From Rhizohabitans arisaemae (GTDB lineage Bacteria > Actinomycetota > Actinomycetes > Streptosporangiales > Streptosporangiaceae), in contig NZ_BLRH01000035.1 of assembly GCF_025996515.1 (NCBI RefSeq), positions 62,001 to 126,000 on the forward strand: 64,000 nucleotides of DNA. Reading direction: 5' to 3'. The notes under the pieces are model-generated. The model worked only from the letters and a program-made list of their open reading frames with translations. It ran no database searches and was not told where the DNA came from. Every line of letters starts with the position of its first letter. The stretch's first letter is position 1. Below are positions 34,523 through 42,519 of the stretch, one piece after another. The translations under genes and the position numbers were made by a program.

Positions 34523-35950
34523 ATGGAACGTTTCGATCACTTCATCGACGGGGAGTCCCGGCCCTCGGCCGACGGGCGCGTCTTCGCCTCCGTCAACCCG
34601 CACACCGAGGAGCCCTGGGCCGAGGCGGCCCTAGGCGGCCCGGCCGAGGTCGACGCGGCGGTCGCCGCCGCCACCCGGGCCTTCGAGGAGGGCCCTTGGC
34701 CTCGGATGGGGACGGGGGAGCGGCGGGAAATCCTCTACCGCCTGGCCGAGCTCATGGTCGAGCACAAGCGGGAGTTGGCCGAGTGCGACACCAGGGACAT
34801 GGGCAAGCCCATCTCGCGGCTGCTCCAAGGCGAGGTCGCGGGCGCGGCAAGCAACTTCCGGCTGGCCGCGGACGAGGCCGATCTGGGGCATGCGGAGACC
34901 TACCCCAAGGACGCCAACCACCACATCTACACGCAATACGCACCGGCGGGGGTCGTCGCCGCGGTGGCTCCGTGGAACTTCGCCCTCACCATGGGCTCCT
35001 GGAAGGTCGCCGCCCCGTTGGCCTGGGGCAACACCGTCGTCCTCAAGCCCGCTGAGCAGAGCCCCGGCTCGGCTGCCCTCATGGCCCGCCTCGCCGCGGA
35101 GGCGGGCATGCCGCCCGGCGTCTTCAACGTCGTCCACGGCTTCGGCCCCGGATCGGCCGGGGGCCACCTCGTCGCCCACCCGGGTATCAGCCGCATCACC
35201 TTCACCGGCTCCAGCGGTGTCGGCGCCGCCATCTCGCGGGTCGCCGCCGACCGGCTCGTCCCGGTCACCCTGGAATGCGGCGGCAAGGGGGCGGGGCTGG
35301 TCTTCGACGACGCCGATCTGGATCTGGCCGTGCCCACCTGCGCTCGCGCCATCTTCTCCAACTCCGGTCAGGTCTGCCTGGTCACGAGCCGGCTCTACGT
35401 GCAGCGCGCGATCTTCGACGAGTTCGTGGCGCGCTTCGTGGCGCAGGCCGAGACGCTCACCGTCGGCGACCCCATGGATCCGGCCACCGACCTCGGCCCG
35501 GTGGTCAGCAGGGAGCAGCACGACAAGATCTGCGGCTACCTCGACTCGATCCCGCAGGACGGCGGGAAGATCCTCACCGGAGGGCGCGGCGACGGCCTCT
35601 ACATCAGGCCCACCGTCGCCGTCGGCCTGCCGCCCACGGCCCGGGCCTGCCGGGAGGAGATCTTCGGGCCCGTGGTGTGCATCGCCCCCTTCGACACCGA
35701 GGCGGAGGCGGTCGCCCTGGCCAACGACAGCGACTTCGGACTCACCGCGGCCCTCTACACCAAGGACCTGCGCCGGGCTCACCAGGTCGCCGAGCAGGTC
35801 CGATCCGGCACGGTCTGGGTGAACACCTGGGGGATCCGGGAGCGGCGCGCCCCGTTCGGCGGATACAAGCTGTCGGGCGTCGGCCGGGAGGGCGGCCACT
35901 TCCACCGTGACTTCTTCACCGAACCCAAGGCGATCGTCATGCGATACTAG
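34523..35950 (+). CDS. NAD(P)-dependent aldehyde dehydrogenase (hydroxymuconic semialdehyde DH-like)
   Basis: The product is 475 residues with ATG 34523 after GGAGAGG. Catalytic residues are Glu near 251 in LECGGKGAG and Cys near 285 in GQVCLVTSR; FTGSSGVG supplies the cofactor loop and the PWNFAL region is present. The C-terminus APFGGYKLSGVGREGG matches the DmpC/HpaE group that oxidises ring-cleavage semialdehydes. After meta-cleavage by the LigB-type enzyme it could oxidise the semialdehyde product. The GntR regulator gene follows 59 bases downstream. Confidence 0.88.
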   Translation: MERFDHFIDGESRPSADGRVFASVNPHTEEPWAEAALGGPAEVDAAVAAATRAFEEGPWPRMGTGERREILYRLAELMVEHKRELAECDTRDMGKPISRLLQGEVAGAASNFRLAADEADLGHAETYPKDANHHIYTQYAPAGVVAAVAPWNFALTMGSWKVAAPLAWGNTVVLKPAEQSPGSAALMARLAAEAGMPPGVFNVVHGFGPGSAGGHLVAHPGISRITFTGSSGVGAAISRVAADRLVPVTLECGGKGAGLVFDDADLDLAVPTCARAIFSNSGQVCLVTSRLYVQRAIFDEFVARFVAQAETLTVGDPMDPATDLGPVVSREQHDKICGYLDSIPQDGGKILTGGRGDGLYIRPTVAVGLPPTARACREEIFGPVVCIAPFDTEAEAVALANDSDFGLTAALYTKDLRRAHQVAEQVRSGTVWVNTWGIRERRAPFGGYKLSGVGREGGHFHRDFFTEPKAIVMRY

Positions 35951-35956
35951 TTACAT

Positions 35957-35977
35957 CTAATATTCATATGTTAGCGG
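35957..35977 (+). promoter_or_regulatory. Putative GntR operator (site F) before the regulator gene
   Basis: CTAATATTCATATGTT matches CTAANNNTNATATGTT exactly at all defined positions. It lies 32 bases before the regulator start, suggesting autoregulation, and includes an in-frame ATG at 35968 that is therefore not the likely start. Confidence 0.65.
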
Positions 35978-36009
35978 TGCAGGTCGGCCCGCTGAAGGAG
36001 GAAGACGAC

Positions 36010-36717
36010 GTGGATGCGGCTCAATGGAAGCCCGTCCGAGGCAGCAGGGTCTCCGAGGACGTTATCCACCAGATCCGCGAGGCATTCTTCAACGGACTCC
36101 AAACGGGCGACTGGCTCGGCACCGAAACCGAGCTGGCCGAGCGCTTCGGCGTCTCGCGGATCACCATCCGGGACGCCGTCCGCACTCTGGAGGCGCGCGG
36201 CATCGTCGACGTCAAGGTCGGCGCCCGCGGTGGGCTCCGCATCGCCGCAAGCGATCCCGAGCGCTTCATCGACGCGCTCGCCGTCCAGCTCCACCTGATG
36301 GGGGTCACCTTCAGCGAGGTGATCGAGGCTCAGTGCGCCATCGAGCCGGTCGCCGCCGCGATGGCCGCCCGGCAGGCCACCGCCGAGCAGTTGGAGAAGG
36401 TCGCCACCGCCATCGCGAAGTCGGAGGAGGCGGTGGGCGACCCGAAGCTGTTCACGGAGTGGAGCCTGCAGTTCCACATCGCGGTGGCCGAGGCCTCCGG
36501 GAACCGGGCGCTGCACGCGATGCTCATCGCCCTGGCCACCATGCAAAAGCCCAAGATGTCGCCCCGGGCCAGCGAGTGGCGGGCCCGCCGGGTGCTCAAG
36601 GTGCACCAGGAGATCTACGCGGCGATCGTCGCCGGTGACGAGGACAAGGCCCGCACGCTCATGGACGACCATGTCCGCAACGTGCGCAAGGAGCACCCGG
36701 AGGCCCCGCTGCTCTGA
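36010..36717 (+). CDS. GntR regulator, FadR/VanR subfamily (wHTH + FCD)
   Basis: GTG 36010 is chosen because AAGGAGG (35995-36001) sits eight bases upstream. The product is 235 residues. The winged helix spans about 10-75 (TETELAERFGVSRITIRDAVRTLEARGIVDVK) and the FCD ligand domain 90-225, with FHIAVAEASGNRAL and the metal/ligand His in HQEIYAAI and DDHVRN. It is the only one-component regulator in the island and the best candidate to bind the seven AT-rich sites, including its own promoter. Its FCD closely resembles the C-terminal half of the flavin reductase at 17523-18530. Confidence 0.88.
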   Translation: MDAAQWKPVRGSRVSEDVIHQIREAFFNGLQTGDWLGTETELAERFGVSRITIRDAVRTLEARGIVDVKVGARGGLRIAASDPERFIDALAVQLHLMGVTFSEVIEAQCAIEPVAAAMAARQATAEQLEKVATAIAKSEEAVGDPKLFTEWSLQFHIAVAEASGNRALHAMLIALATMQKPKMSPRASEWRARRVLKVHQEIYAAIVAGDEDKARTLMDDHVRNVRKEHPEAPLL

Positions 36718-36784
36718 TCCCGCGATCCTCGGCCGGCACGGCGGGGGAGCCCCTCCGGTGAGGAGGGGGTGTTCGGGCTCCGTG

Positions 36785-36814
36785 AAGGCGCCCGGCCGTC
36801 CGGCCGGGCGCCTT
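36785..36814 (+). terminator. Terminator after the GntR regulator gene
   Basis: AAGGCGCCCGGCCG (36785-36798) and CGGCCGGGCGCCTT (36801-36814) are perfect complements, ending in TTT. It lies 67 bases beyond the regulator stop. Confidence 0.75.
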
Positions 36815-36920
36815 TCCCGTGGGCGCCCGCAGGCGGGGCTTCGCATCCTCCGGGGTGCGCGCGCCACGCCAGGGGCTCTCGTCCCGGGCTCGCCGCAGGG
36901 CTTGTCTCCACCATAGGTGC

Positions 36921-36941
36921 ATATCTATATTAACATCATAC
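36921..36941 (+). promoter_or_regulatory. Weak GntR operator candidate (site G)
   Basis: The AT-rich stretch before the 36968 gene ends in CATCATAC and shares only part of the island consensus. Its position, 27 bases before the start, parallels the better sites. Confidence 0.35.
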
Positions 36942-36967
36942 TATTCGCCCTTTGGAGGAGTGAGGCA

Positions 36968-37819
36968 ATGGCGCCTTTTGTCATCCGCCCCCACAGCCGC
37001 CTGCACGAATGGGTCGCACAAGAGCGCGGCTACTTCGCCGACGAGGGCCTCGAGTACGTCTTCGAGGTCGGCGTGCCCGAGTCCTGGTCCGGTGGATCCG
37101 TGCGGAGCAGGCCGCGCGAGCGCAGGCGCGGAGCCTTCGAGAGCTTCGCCGAGGGCCGGTCCTGCGACGTCAGCTCCGCCTGCCACTGGGCCGTCAACCA
37201 CGCCCAGTCCCAGGGACACGGCCGCATGTACGACAAGGCGTACTCGGTCACCCCGGCCGCGATCTACGTCCCGGCCGACTCCCCGGTGCGCCGCCCCGCC
37301 GACCTGGCAGGCGTCCCCGTGTCCGTCGGCTACCACTCCGGCAGTCACTTCGCCGCCCGGCAGGTCATGGAGGCGTTCCTCGATCCGGCCGACATCACCC
37401 TCGACTTCGTCGGTCTTCCCCTCGACCGGCTCACCGCCCTCGTCGACGGGACCTCGCCCGCCGCGCTGATCTGGGGTCCCGGGCAGTACCTCCTGGAGCA
37501 GAACGGCTTCCGCCGTATCGCCGACGCCACATTCATGATCGGTTTCTTCTTCACCGAGGACGTCAACGAAGAAGATGTGGAGAAGTACTTCCGCGCCCTG
37601 CGCCGCGCCCAGATGGACATCGACCTCCACCACCAGCGCTACGCCCACCACCACCTGAAGCAGTTGCCTGAACGCCTGCACGGCCTCGCCGACGTCCGCG
37701 CCTTCGGCCAGGGGGAGAGGATCGTCTTCCTGCCCTACACGCGCGAGACCTTCGACGAGACCCGGAACTGGATCCAGGCCAGGGACTTCTTCGCCGACAC
37801 CGCTGAGGAAACCGTCTGA
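36968..37819 (+). CDS. NMT1/SsuA-like substrate-binding-fold protein without signal peptide
   Basis: ATG 36968 has GGAGGAG seven bases upstream, giving 283 residues. PHSRLHEWVAQERGYFADEGLEYVF resembles the start of mature nitrate/taurine/THI5-type binding proteins, but no signal peptide or lipobox precedes it and no permease gene is nearby. It is therefore predicted cytoplasmic. Possibilities are an enzyme built on this fold (for example a decarboxylase or THI5-like protein) or a sensor of a pathway metabolite. It is followed with a one-base overlap by the MBL-fold gene. Confidence 0.65.
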   Translation: MAPFVIRPHSRLHEWVAQERGYFADEGLEYVFEVGVPESWSGGSVRSRPRERRRGAFESFAEGRSCDVSSACHWAVNHAQSQGHGRMYDKAYSVTPAAIYVPADSPVRRPADLAGVPVSVGYHSGSHFAARQVMEAFLDPADITLDFVGLPLDRLTALVDGTSPAALIWGPGQYLLEQNGFRRIADATFMIGFFFTEDVNEEDVEKYFRALRRAQMDIDLHHQRYAHHHLKQLPERLHGLADVRAFGQGERIVFLPYTRETFDETRNWIQARDFFADTAEETV

Positions 37820-38772
37820 TGAAACCATTCGCCTCGTCCGCCGACCTCGACGTCAAGGAGCAGACGCTGGAGGTGCTCGCCGACGGCGTGTACGCGCTGA
37901 CCGCCCAGGGCGACCCCAACGTCGGCGCCGTCGAGGGTGACGACTTCGTCGTGTGCTTCGAAGCCCTCGCCACACCGGTCGCCGCCGCCGACTGGCTGGC
38001 GGGGCTCCGCGAGCACACCGACAAGCCGGTCAAATACCTGGTGCTCTCGCACTACCACGCGGTGCGGGTGCTCGGCGCCTCGGCGTTCGAGGCGAATGTC
38101 ATCATCGCCCACGAGAACACCAGGGCCCTGATCGCCGAGCGGGGGCGCCAGGACTGGGAGAGCGAGTACGGGCGCATGCCCCGCCTGTTCCGCGACCCTG
38201 AATCCATCCCCGGCCTCACCTGGCCGCACGTCACCTTCGGCAGCCGGCTCACCATCGACCTCGGCAGCCGCGGGCCGCTGCACCTGGAATACCTCGGGCG
38301 CGGCCACACCGAGGGCGACATCGTCGCCTGGCTTCCCGAGCAGCGTGTCCTCTTCGCCGGAGACCTCGTCGAGTCGCAGGCCGCCCTCTACACCGGCGAC
38401 GCCTTCCACCGGGACTGGGCCACCGGCACGCTCGACCGGCTCGCCGCCCTCGACGCCCACACCCTCGTCGGCGGGCGCGGCGCCGTCGCCCGAGGCCCGC
38501 AGGAGGTCGCCGCCGCCGTCGCCCAGACCCGGCACTTCCTCGACACCATGCGGACGGAGGTGGGCGCGGTGCACGCCGCGGGCGGCACCTTGAAGGAGGC
38601 GTTCACCAACACCCACGGCGTCCTTGAACCCCGGTACGGCGCCTGGCCGATCTTCGAGCACTGCCTGCCGTTCAACGTCTCCAGGCTCTGGGACGAACTC
38701 GACGGCGTCGAACGTCCGCACATCTGGACCGCCGCCCGTGACCGCGCCGTCTGGGAGCAGCTGCAGTCATGA
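37819..38772 (+). CDS. Metallo-beta-lactamase-fold hydrolase with altered HxHxDH motif
   Basis: The product is 317 residues. The fold is clear from VVCFEAL, LVLSHYHAVRVLGAS, GRGHTEGDIVAW and RVLFAGDLVE. The usual HxHxDH zinc motif reads HYHAVR, so the Asp and third His of the second metal site are missing while the later His and Asp ligands remain. A mononuclear hydrolase or lactonase-type reaction is possible. It lies in a three-gene unit with the binding-fold protein and the FAD monooxygenase (ATGA overlap). Confidence 0.72.
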   Translation: MKPFASSADLDVKEQTLEVLADGVYALTAQGDPNVGAVEGDDFVVCFEALATPVAAADWLAGLREHTDKPVKYLVLSHYHAVRVLGASAFEANVIIAHENTRALIAERGRQDWESEYGRMPRLFRDPESIPGLTWPHVTFGSRLTIDLGSRGPLHLEYLGRGHTEGDIVAWLPEQRVLFAGDLVESQAALYTGDAFHRDWATGTLDRLAALDAHTLVGGRGAVARGPQEVAAAVAQTRHFLDTMRTEVGAVHAAGGTLKEAFTNTHGVLEPRYGAWPIFEHCLPFNVSRLWDELDGVERPHIWTAARDRAVWEQLQS

Positions 38773-40295
38773 GCCGAACGCCCGCTCCGGTGGTGATCGT
38801 CGGAGCGGGGCCGGTCGGCCTGACCGCCGCTCTGCTCCTTGCCCGCCTGCACGTACCCGCCGTCATCCTCGAAGCCGGGTCCGCCCCCGACACGGTCGGC
38901 TCCAAGGCCATCTGCTTCCAGCGCGACGTCCTCGACATCCTGCACCGGGCCGGCGTCGCCACCGACATGATCGCCGAAGGCGTCACCTGGACCACCGCCC
39001 GCACCTATCACCGAGAGCGGGAACTCTTCGCCCGCACCTTCCCCGCGGGGTCCGCCGCGGGCGACGGCCCACCTCCCTGGATCAACATCTCCCAGGCCCG
39101 GGTGGAGGCCCTGCTCCGTCGGCAGGTGGCCGCCCATCCTCTGGTCAGCCTGCGCCACGACCACCGCGTCACCGCTCTCGTCCCCGGCGACGGTCACGTC
39201 ACCGTCCACGTCTCCGGCCGGTCCGGCGGCATCGTCGCGAGCCACGTCGTCGGCTGCGACGGCGCCGCCTCCACCGTCCGCGACCTCATCGGCCTCCCCA
39301 TCACCGGCCGTACCTTCGACGACCGCTTCCTCATCGCCGACATCCGCACGGACCTGCCCTTCGCCAGCGAGCGCCGCTTCTACTTCGACCCGCCGTGGAA
39401 CCCCGGACGGCAGGTACTCGTCCACCACTGCCCCGGCGGCGTCTGGCGCATCGACTGGCAGGTCCCCGCCGACTACGACCTGGAGGAGGAACGGGCCACC
39501 GGCGCCCTCGACGAACGTATCCGGCGCATCACCGAAGGGCGCCCGTACAGCATCGAATGGCTCAGCGTCTACCGCTTCCACCAGCGCCTGGCCGACTCGT
39601 TCCAGAAGGGACGCGTCTTCCTCGCGGGTGACGCCGCCCATCTCTACGCCCCCTTCGGCGCCCGCGGCTGCAACTCCGGAATCCAGGACGCGGAGAACCT
39701 CGCCTGGAAAATCGCCTTCGACCGTCGGGGCCACGCCGGGGAGCACCTCCTGCCCAGCTACACGGCCGAACGCCGTGACGCGGCCCTTGAGAACCTCCGC
39801 GCCACCGGCGCCACGATGGAATTCCTGGTCCCGCAGACCGAGGAGCAGTGGGAACGGCGCAACCGGACCCTGCGCGAGGCCCGCACCGACCCCGCGGCCC
39901 ACAGCCGCGTCGACTCCGGCAGACTCGCGGAACCCCACTCCTACGCCTCCTCCCCGCTGACCACTCCGGGTCCCGGGGCCGGCGACCTCCACCCGGACCT
40001 GCCTCTCCCCGGCGGCCGGCTCCGCACCCGGCTGGGTCCCGGCTTCACCGTGCTCCTCGGCGGGACCTTCGCCGGCGTCGCGGACGACTCCCGCGACGGG
40101 GCGCTCACCGGGGAGATTCACCAGGCCGCCGCCGGCATCCCCGTCACAGTGATCCACAACCCCGGCCAGGAGGCCGACGTCCACGTCATCCGAGCCGACG
40201 GCCACCTGGCCGCCACCCTGCCCGCCTACCGCCCCACGGCTCTGGCCACCGTCCTGCGCCGCACCGCGGGCCACCCCTCCACCGTGGAGGAGTAG
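38769..40295 (+). CDS. FAD-dependent aromatic hydroxylase (group A monooxygenase, MhpA-like)
   Basis: The product is 508 residues. The FAD dinucleotide motif is VIVGAGPVGLTAALLLARL at residues 9-27, the DG motif GCDGAASTVRDLIG near 160-173, and the GD motif FLAGDAAHLYAPFGARGCNSG near 285. The C-terminal thioredoxin-like region (about 415-505) resembles MhpA and phenol hydroxylases. It should hydroxylate a phenolic acid with NAD(P)H and O2, and could prepare the diol for the LigB-type dioxygenase or act on a second substrate. Its gene ends the island on the right. Confidence 0.88.
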   Translation: MSRTPAPVVIVGAGPVGLTAALLLARLHVPAVILEAGSAPDTVGSKAICFQRDVLDILHRAGVATDMIAEGVTWTTARTYHRERELFARTFPAGSAAGDGPPPWINISQARVEALLRRQVAAHPLVSLRHDHRVTALVPGDGHVTVHVSGRSGGIVASHVVGCDGAASTVRDLIGLPITGRTFDDRFLIADIRTDLPFASERRFYFDPPWNPGRQVLVHHCPGGVWRIDWQVPADYDLEEERATGALDERIRRITEGRPYSIEWLSVYRFHQRLADSFQKGRVFLAGDAAHLYAPFGARGCNSGIQDAENLAWKIAFDRRGHAGEHLLPSYTAERRDAALENLRATGATMEFLVPQTEEQWERRNRTLREARTDPAAHSRVDSGRLAEPHSYASSPLTTPGPGAGDLHPDLPLPGGRLRTRLGPGFTVLLGGTFAGVADDSRDGALTGEIHQAAAGIPVTVIHNPGQEADVHVIRADGHLAATLPAYRPTALATVLRRTAGHPSTVEE

Positions 40296-40320
40296 CACAC
40301 CGCCGCATGTCCGGGCCGAC

Positions 40321-40371
40321 CCGTTCCCGGAACGCCCCGCTCCGGCAGACCGCGGCCGGACCCGGGAACGG
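40321..40371. terminator. Inverted repeat between convergent genes
   Basis: CCGTTCCCGG (40321-40330) pairs perfectly with CCGGGAACGG (40362-40371), and the 31-base loop can pair further. It separates the monooxygenase and the TrmH-type gene. Confidence 0.6.
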
Positions 40372-40383
40372 GAGAGCCGAGCG

Positions 40384-41190
40384 TCACCAGCGGGCTTTCT
40401 GCGCCCGGGCCTCGTACAGCAGGATCGAGGCCGAGACCGAGACGTTGAGCGAGTCGGCGTACCCCAGCATCGGGACCCCGAGGCGGTCGAACCCGTGCTC
40501 GTACCAGGGCTTGGAGACGCCGTAGCGCTCACTGCCGACCACGAACGCGGTCCGGCCCCGGTAGTCCGCCCGCCGGTAGTTCACACTCTCGTCGGTGTCG
40601 GCGAGGTACACGGTGAAGCCCCGGTCCTTCAGCCAGGCGATGGCCGCACCGGTCTCCGTGAACTCCAGGTGCGGCACCCGGACGCTCATGCCCTGGCTCC
40701 CGCGGACCACTTTGGGGTGGCTCATCCGGGTACGCCGGTTGGTCATGATGAGCAGGTCGGCCCGGCAGGCGTCGAGGGTGCGGATGAGGGTGCCCAGGTT
40801 GCCGGGGATCTCGATCCCGTCGGTCACCAGGACCAGGGCGGACGGGCCGAGCGTGATCTCGTCGGGGTGCCACTCCGGCATCCGGGCGAGGCTGATGATG
40901 CCGTCCGGGTTCCCCCGCTCGGCCATCCGCAGGAGCGTCTTCTCCGAGACGCGGTACGGCCGTCCGGCCCGCTCCGCCAGCTCTTCGCTGCGTTTGCGCG
41001 CCTCATCGGAGTGGATCAACTCCGGGCACCAGAAGAACGTGTCGACGTCCAGCCCGGTGTCGAGGACGACGTTGTTCTCCCAGAGTCCCTCGGCGACCAG
41101 CAGCTTGAAGCGGTTGGGCGCCGTGTTGTTCTGGATCGACAGGACGTGTTTGACGGCGGGGTGCCCCATACCGATCTGCTGTAGCTCCAT
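40384..41190 (-). CDS. TrmH/SpoU-family RNA 2'-O-methyltransferase
   Basis: ATG 41190 gives 268 residues; longer frames only antisense the acetate kinase gene. SPOUT motifs are DGIEIPGNLGTLIRTLDA (motif 1), FVVGSERYGVSKPWYE (motif 2) and GYADSLNVSVSASILLYEA (motif 3 with the knot). An N-terminal substrate-binding region precedes it, as in 23S rRNA methylases and the thiostrepton-resistance (Tsr) group. The RNA target is unknown. It is 13 bases downstream of acetate kinase on the same strand and probably co-transcribed with it. Confidence 0.85.
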   Translation of the reverse strand: MELQQIGMGHPAVKHVLSIQNNTAPNRFKLLVAEGLWENNVVLDTGLDVDTFFWCPELIHSDEARKRSEELAERAGRPYRVSEKTLLRMAERGNPDGIISLARMPEWHPDEITLGPSALVLVTDGIEIPGNLGTLIRTLDACRADLLIMTNRRTRMSHPKVVRGSQGMSVRVPHLEFTETGAAIAWLKDRGFTVYLADTDESVNYRRADYRGRTAFVVGSERYGVSKPWYEHGFDRLGVPMLGYADSLNVSVSASILLYEARAQKARW

Positions 41191-41203
41191 GGCAACGGCA
41201 ATG

Positions 41204-42403
41204 CTAGCCGGAGCCCAGCAGCTCGCACGCCTGCAGCGCGATCTCCCGCTCCTCGTCGGTGGGGACGACCAGGACGGCCGTCTCGGCGCCCGCGGGGGAG
41301 ATCTCCCGCTCCGCCGGGCCCGGCGCCCGGTTCCGCTCCGGGTCGACCGCGACGCCGAGCCGCTCCAGGCCCGCCAGGGACTTCTCCCGGGTGTCGGCGT
41401 CGTTCTCGCCCACGCCCCCGGTGAACACGATCGCGTCCACCCGTCCGAGGACCGCGAAGTACGCGCCGGCGTACTTGCGGATCCGATGCCGGTACACCTC
41501 CAGCGCGAGCACGGCCGCCGGGTCACCCTGGGCCGCGCGGCGCCGTACCTCCCGCATGTCGCCGGCCCCGGCCAGGCCGAGCAGCCCGCTCTCCCGGCTC
41601 AGCGCCCGGTCCACCGCCTCGGGGGTGAGCCCGGCGCTCCGGCACAGGTACGCGGGGATCGCGGGGTCCAGGTCGCCGGAGCGGGTCCCCATCACCAGGC
41701 CCTCCAGCGGGGTCATCCCCATCGAGGTGTCCACGCTCCTCCCGCCGTCGATCGCGGCGGCGCTGGCCCCGTTGCCCAGGTGGAACACGATGAGGCGGGT
41801 CGACTCCGGGGGACGCCCGAGCAGGTGGGCCGCCCGCCGCGAGACGTAGGCGTAGGAGGTGCCGTGGAAGCCGTACCGGCGGACGCCGTGCTCGGTGATC
41901 CAGTCCGGCGGGACCGCGTAGGTGTAGGCGGCGGGGGGCATGTTCTGGTGGAAGGCGGTGTCGAAGACGGCGACCTGGGGGACGCCGGGGAAGATCCGCC
42001 GGGCGATCCGGATGCCGACGAGGTTGGCCGGGTTGTGCAGCGGGGCGAGCGGGACGAGCTCCTCGATCGCCTTGACCACCCGGTCGTCGATGAGGACGGG
42101 CGCGCTGAACCGGGAGCCGCCGTGCACGACCCGGTGGCCGACGGCGGTCAGGGTGATCCGGGACAGGTCGGGGCCCCACTCGGCGAACGCGTCCAGGATC
42201 GCCGCCATCGCCGTCTCGTGGTCGGGGCGCTCCAGCCGTTTCACCGACCGCGCGCCGTCGCCCGCGGTGTGGGTGAGCAGGCCCTCCCCCTCGCCGAGCC
42301 GTTCCGCGAGGCCTTCCGCGTGGCGCTCGCCGGATCGCCCGTCCAGGAGTTCGTACTTGACGGTGGACGAGCCGATGTTCAGGACGAGGACCGGGGCGCT
42401 CAC
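41204..42403 (-). CDS. ackA: Acetate kinase
   Basis: The product is 399 residues, GTG start, normal for the family. Motifs are VLNIGSSTVKYELL at the N-terminus, HRVVHGGSRF, FDTAFHQNMP, FHLGNGASAAAI and FTGGVGEND. It converts acetyl-phosphate and ADP to acetate and ATP. It is the functional partner of phosphoketolase at 11512-13833. Two DosR-type boxes lie within 61 bases upstream, shared with the divergent universal stress gene, so expression under hypoxia or stress is likely. Confidence 0.94.
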   Translation of the reverse strand: MSAPVLVLNIGSSTVKYELLDGRSGERHAEGLAERLGEGEGLLTHTAGDGARSVKRLERPDHETAMAAILDAFAEWGPDLSRITLTAVGHRVVHGGSRFSAPVLIDDRVVKAIEELVPLAPLHNPANLVGIRIARRIFPGVPQVAVFDTAFHQNMPPAAYTYAVPPDWITEHGVRRYGFHGTSYAYVSRRAAHLLGRPPESTRLIVFHLGNGASAAAIDGGRSVDTSMGMTPLEGLVMGTRSGDLDPAIPAYLCRSAGLTPEAVDRALSRESGLLGLAGAGDMREVRRRAAQGDPAAVLALEVYRHRIRKYAGAYFAVLGRVDAIVFTGGVGENDADTREKSLAGLERLGVAVDPERNRAPGPAEREISPAGAETAVLVVPTDEEREIALQACELLGSG

Positions 42404-42428
42404 GTCCGCAGACTACCCGGACGGGTTG

Positions 42429-42442
42429 GGGCCGGAGGTCCC
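42429..42442 (-). promoter_or_regulatory. DosR/DevR-type box before acetate kinase
   Basis: GGGCCGGAGGTCCC fits GGGAC-N4-GTCCC with one mismatch. It is 26 bases from the ackA start and 22 bases centre-to-centre from the next box, two helical turns. Confidence 0.55.
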
Positions 42443-42450
42443 CGGAGCCG

Positions 42451-42464
42451 GGGACGTTTGGCCG
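42451..42464 (+). promoter_or_regulatory. DosR/DevR-type box before second universal stress gene
   Basis: GGGACGTTTGGCCG has one perfect half-site and a weaker second half with the same 4-base spacing. It lies 55 bases before the Usp start. Confidence 0.5.
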
Positions 42465-42519
42465 GTGTGTTGAACATCGCCCGGTTGTTCGATGGAGACA
42501 TCGAGAGAGGGGATCGGAC

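Noticed and set aside
35968-36009. ATG 35968 as start of the GntR regulator
   Set aside because: It falls inside the best-matching operator motif, whereas GTG 36010 has AAGGAGG at ideal spacing.
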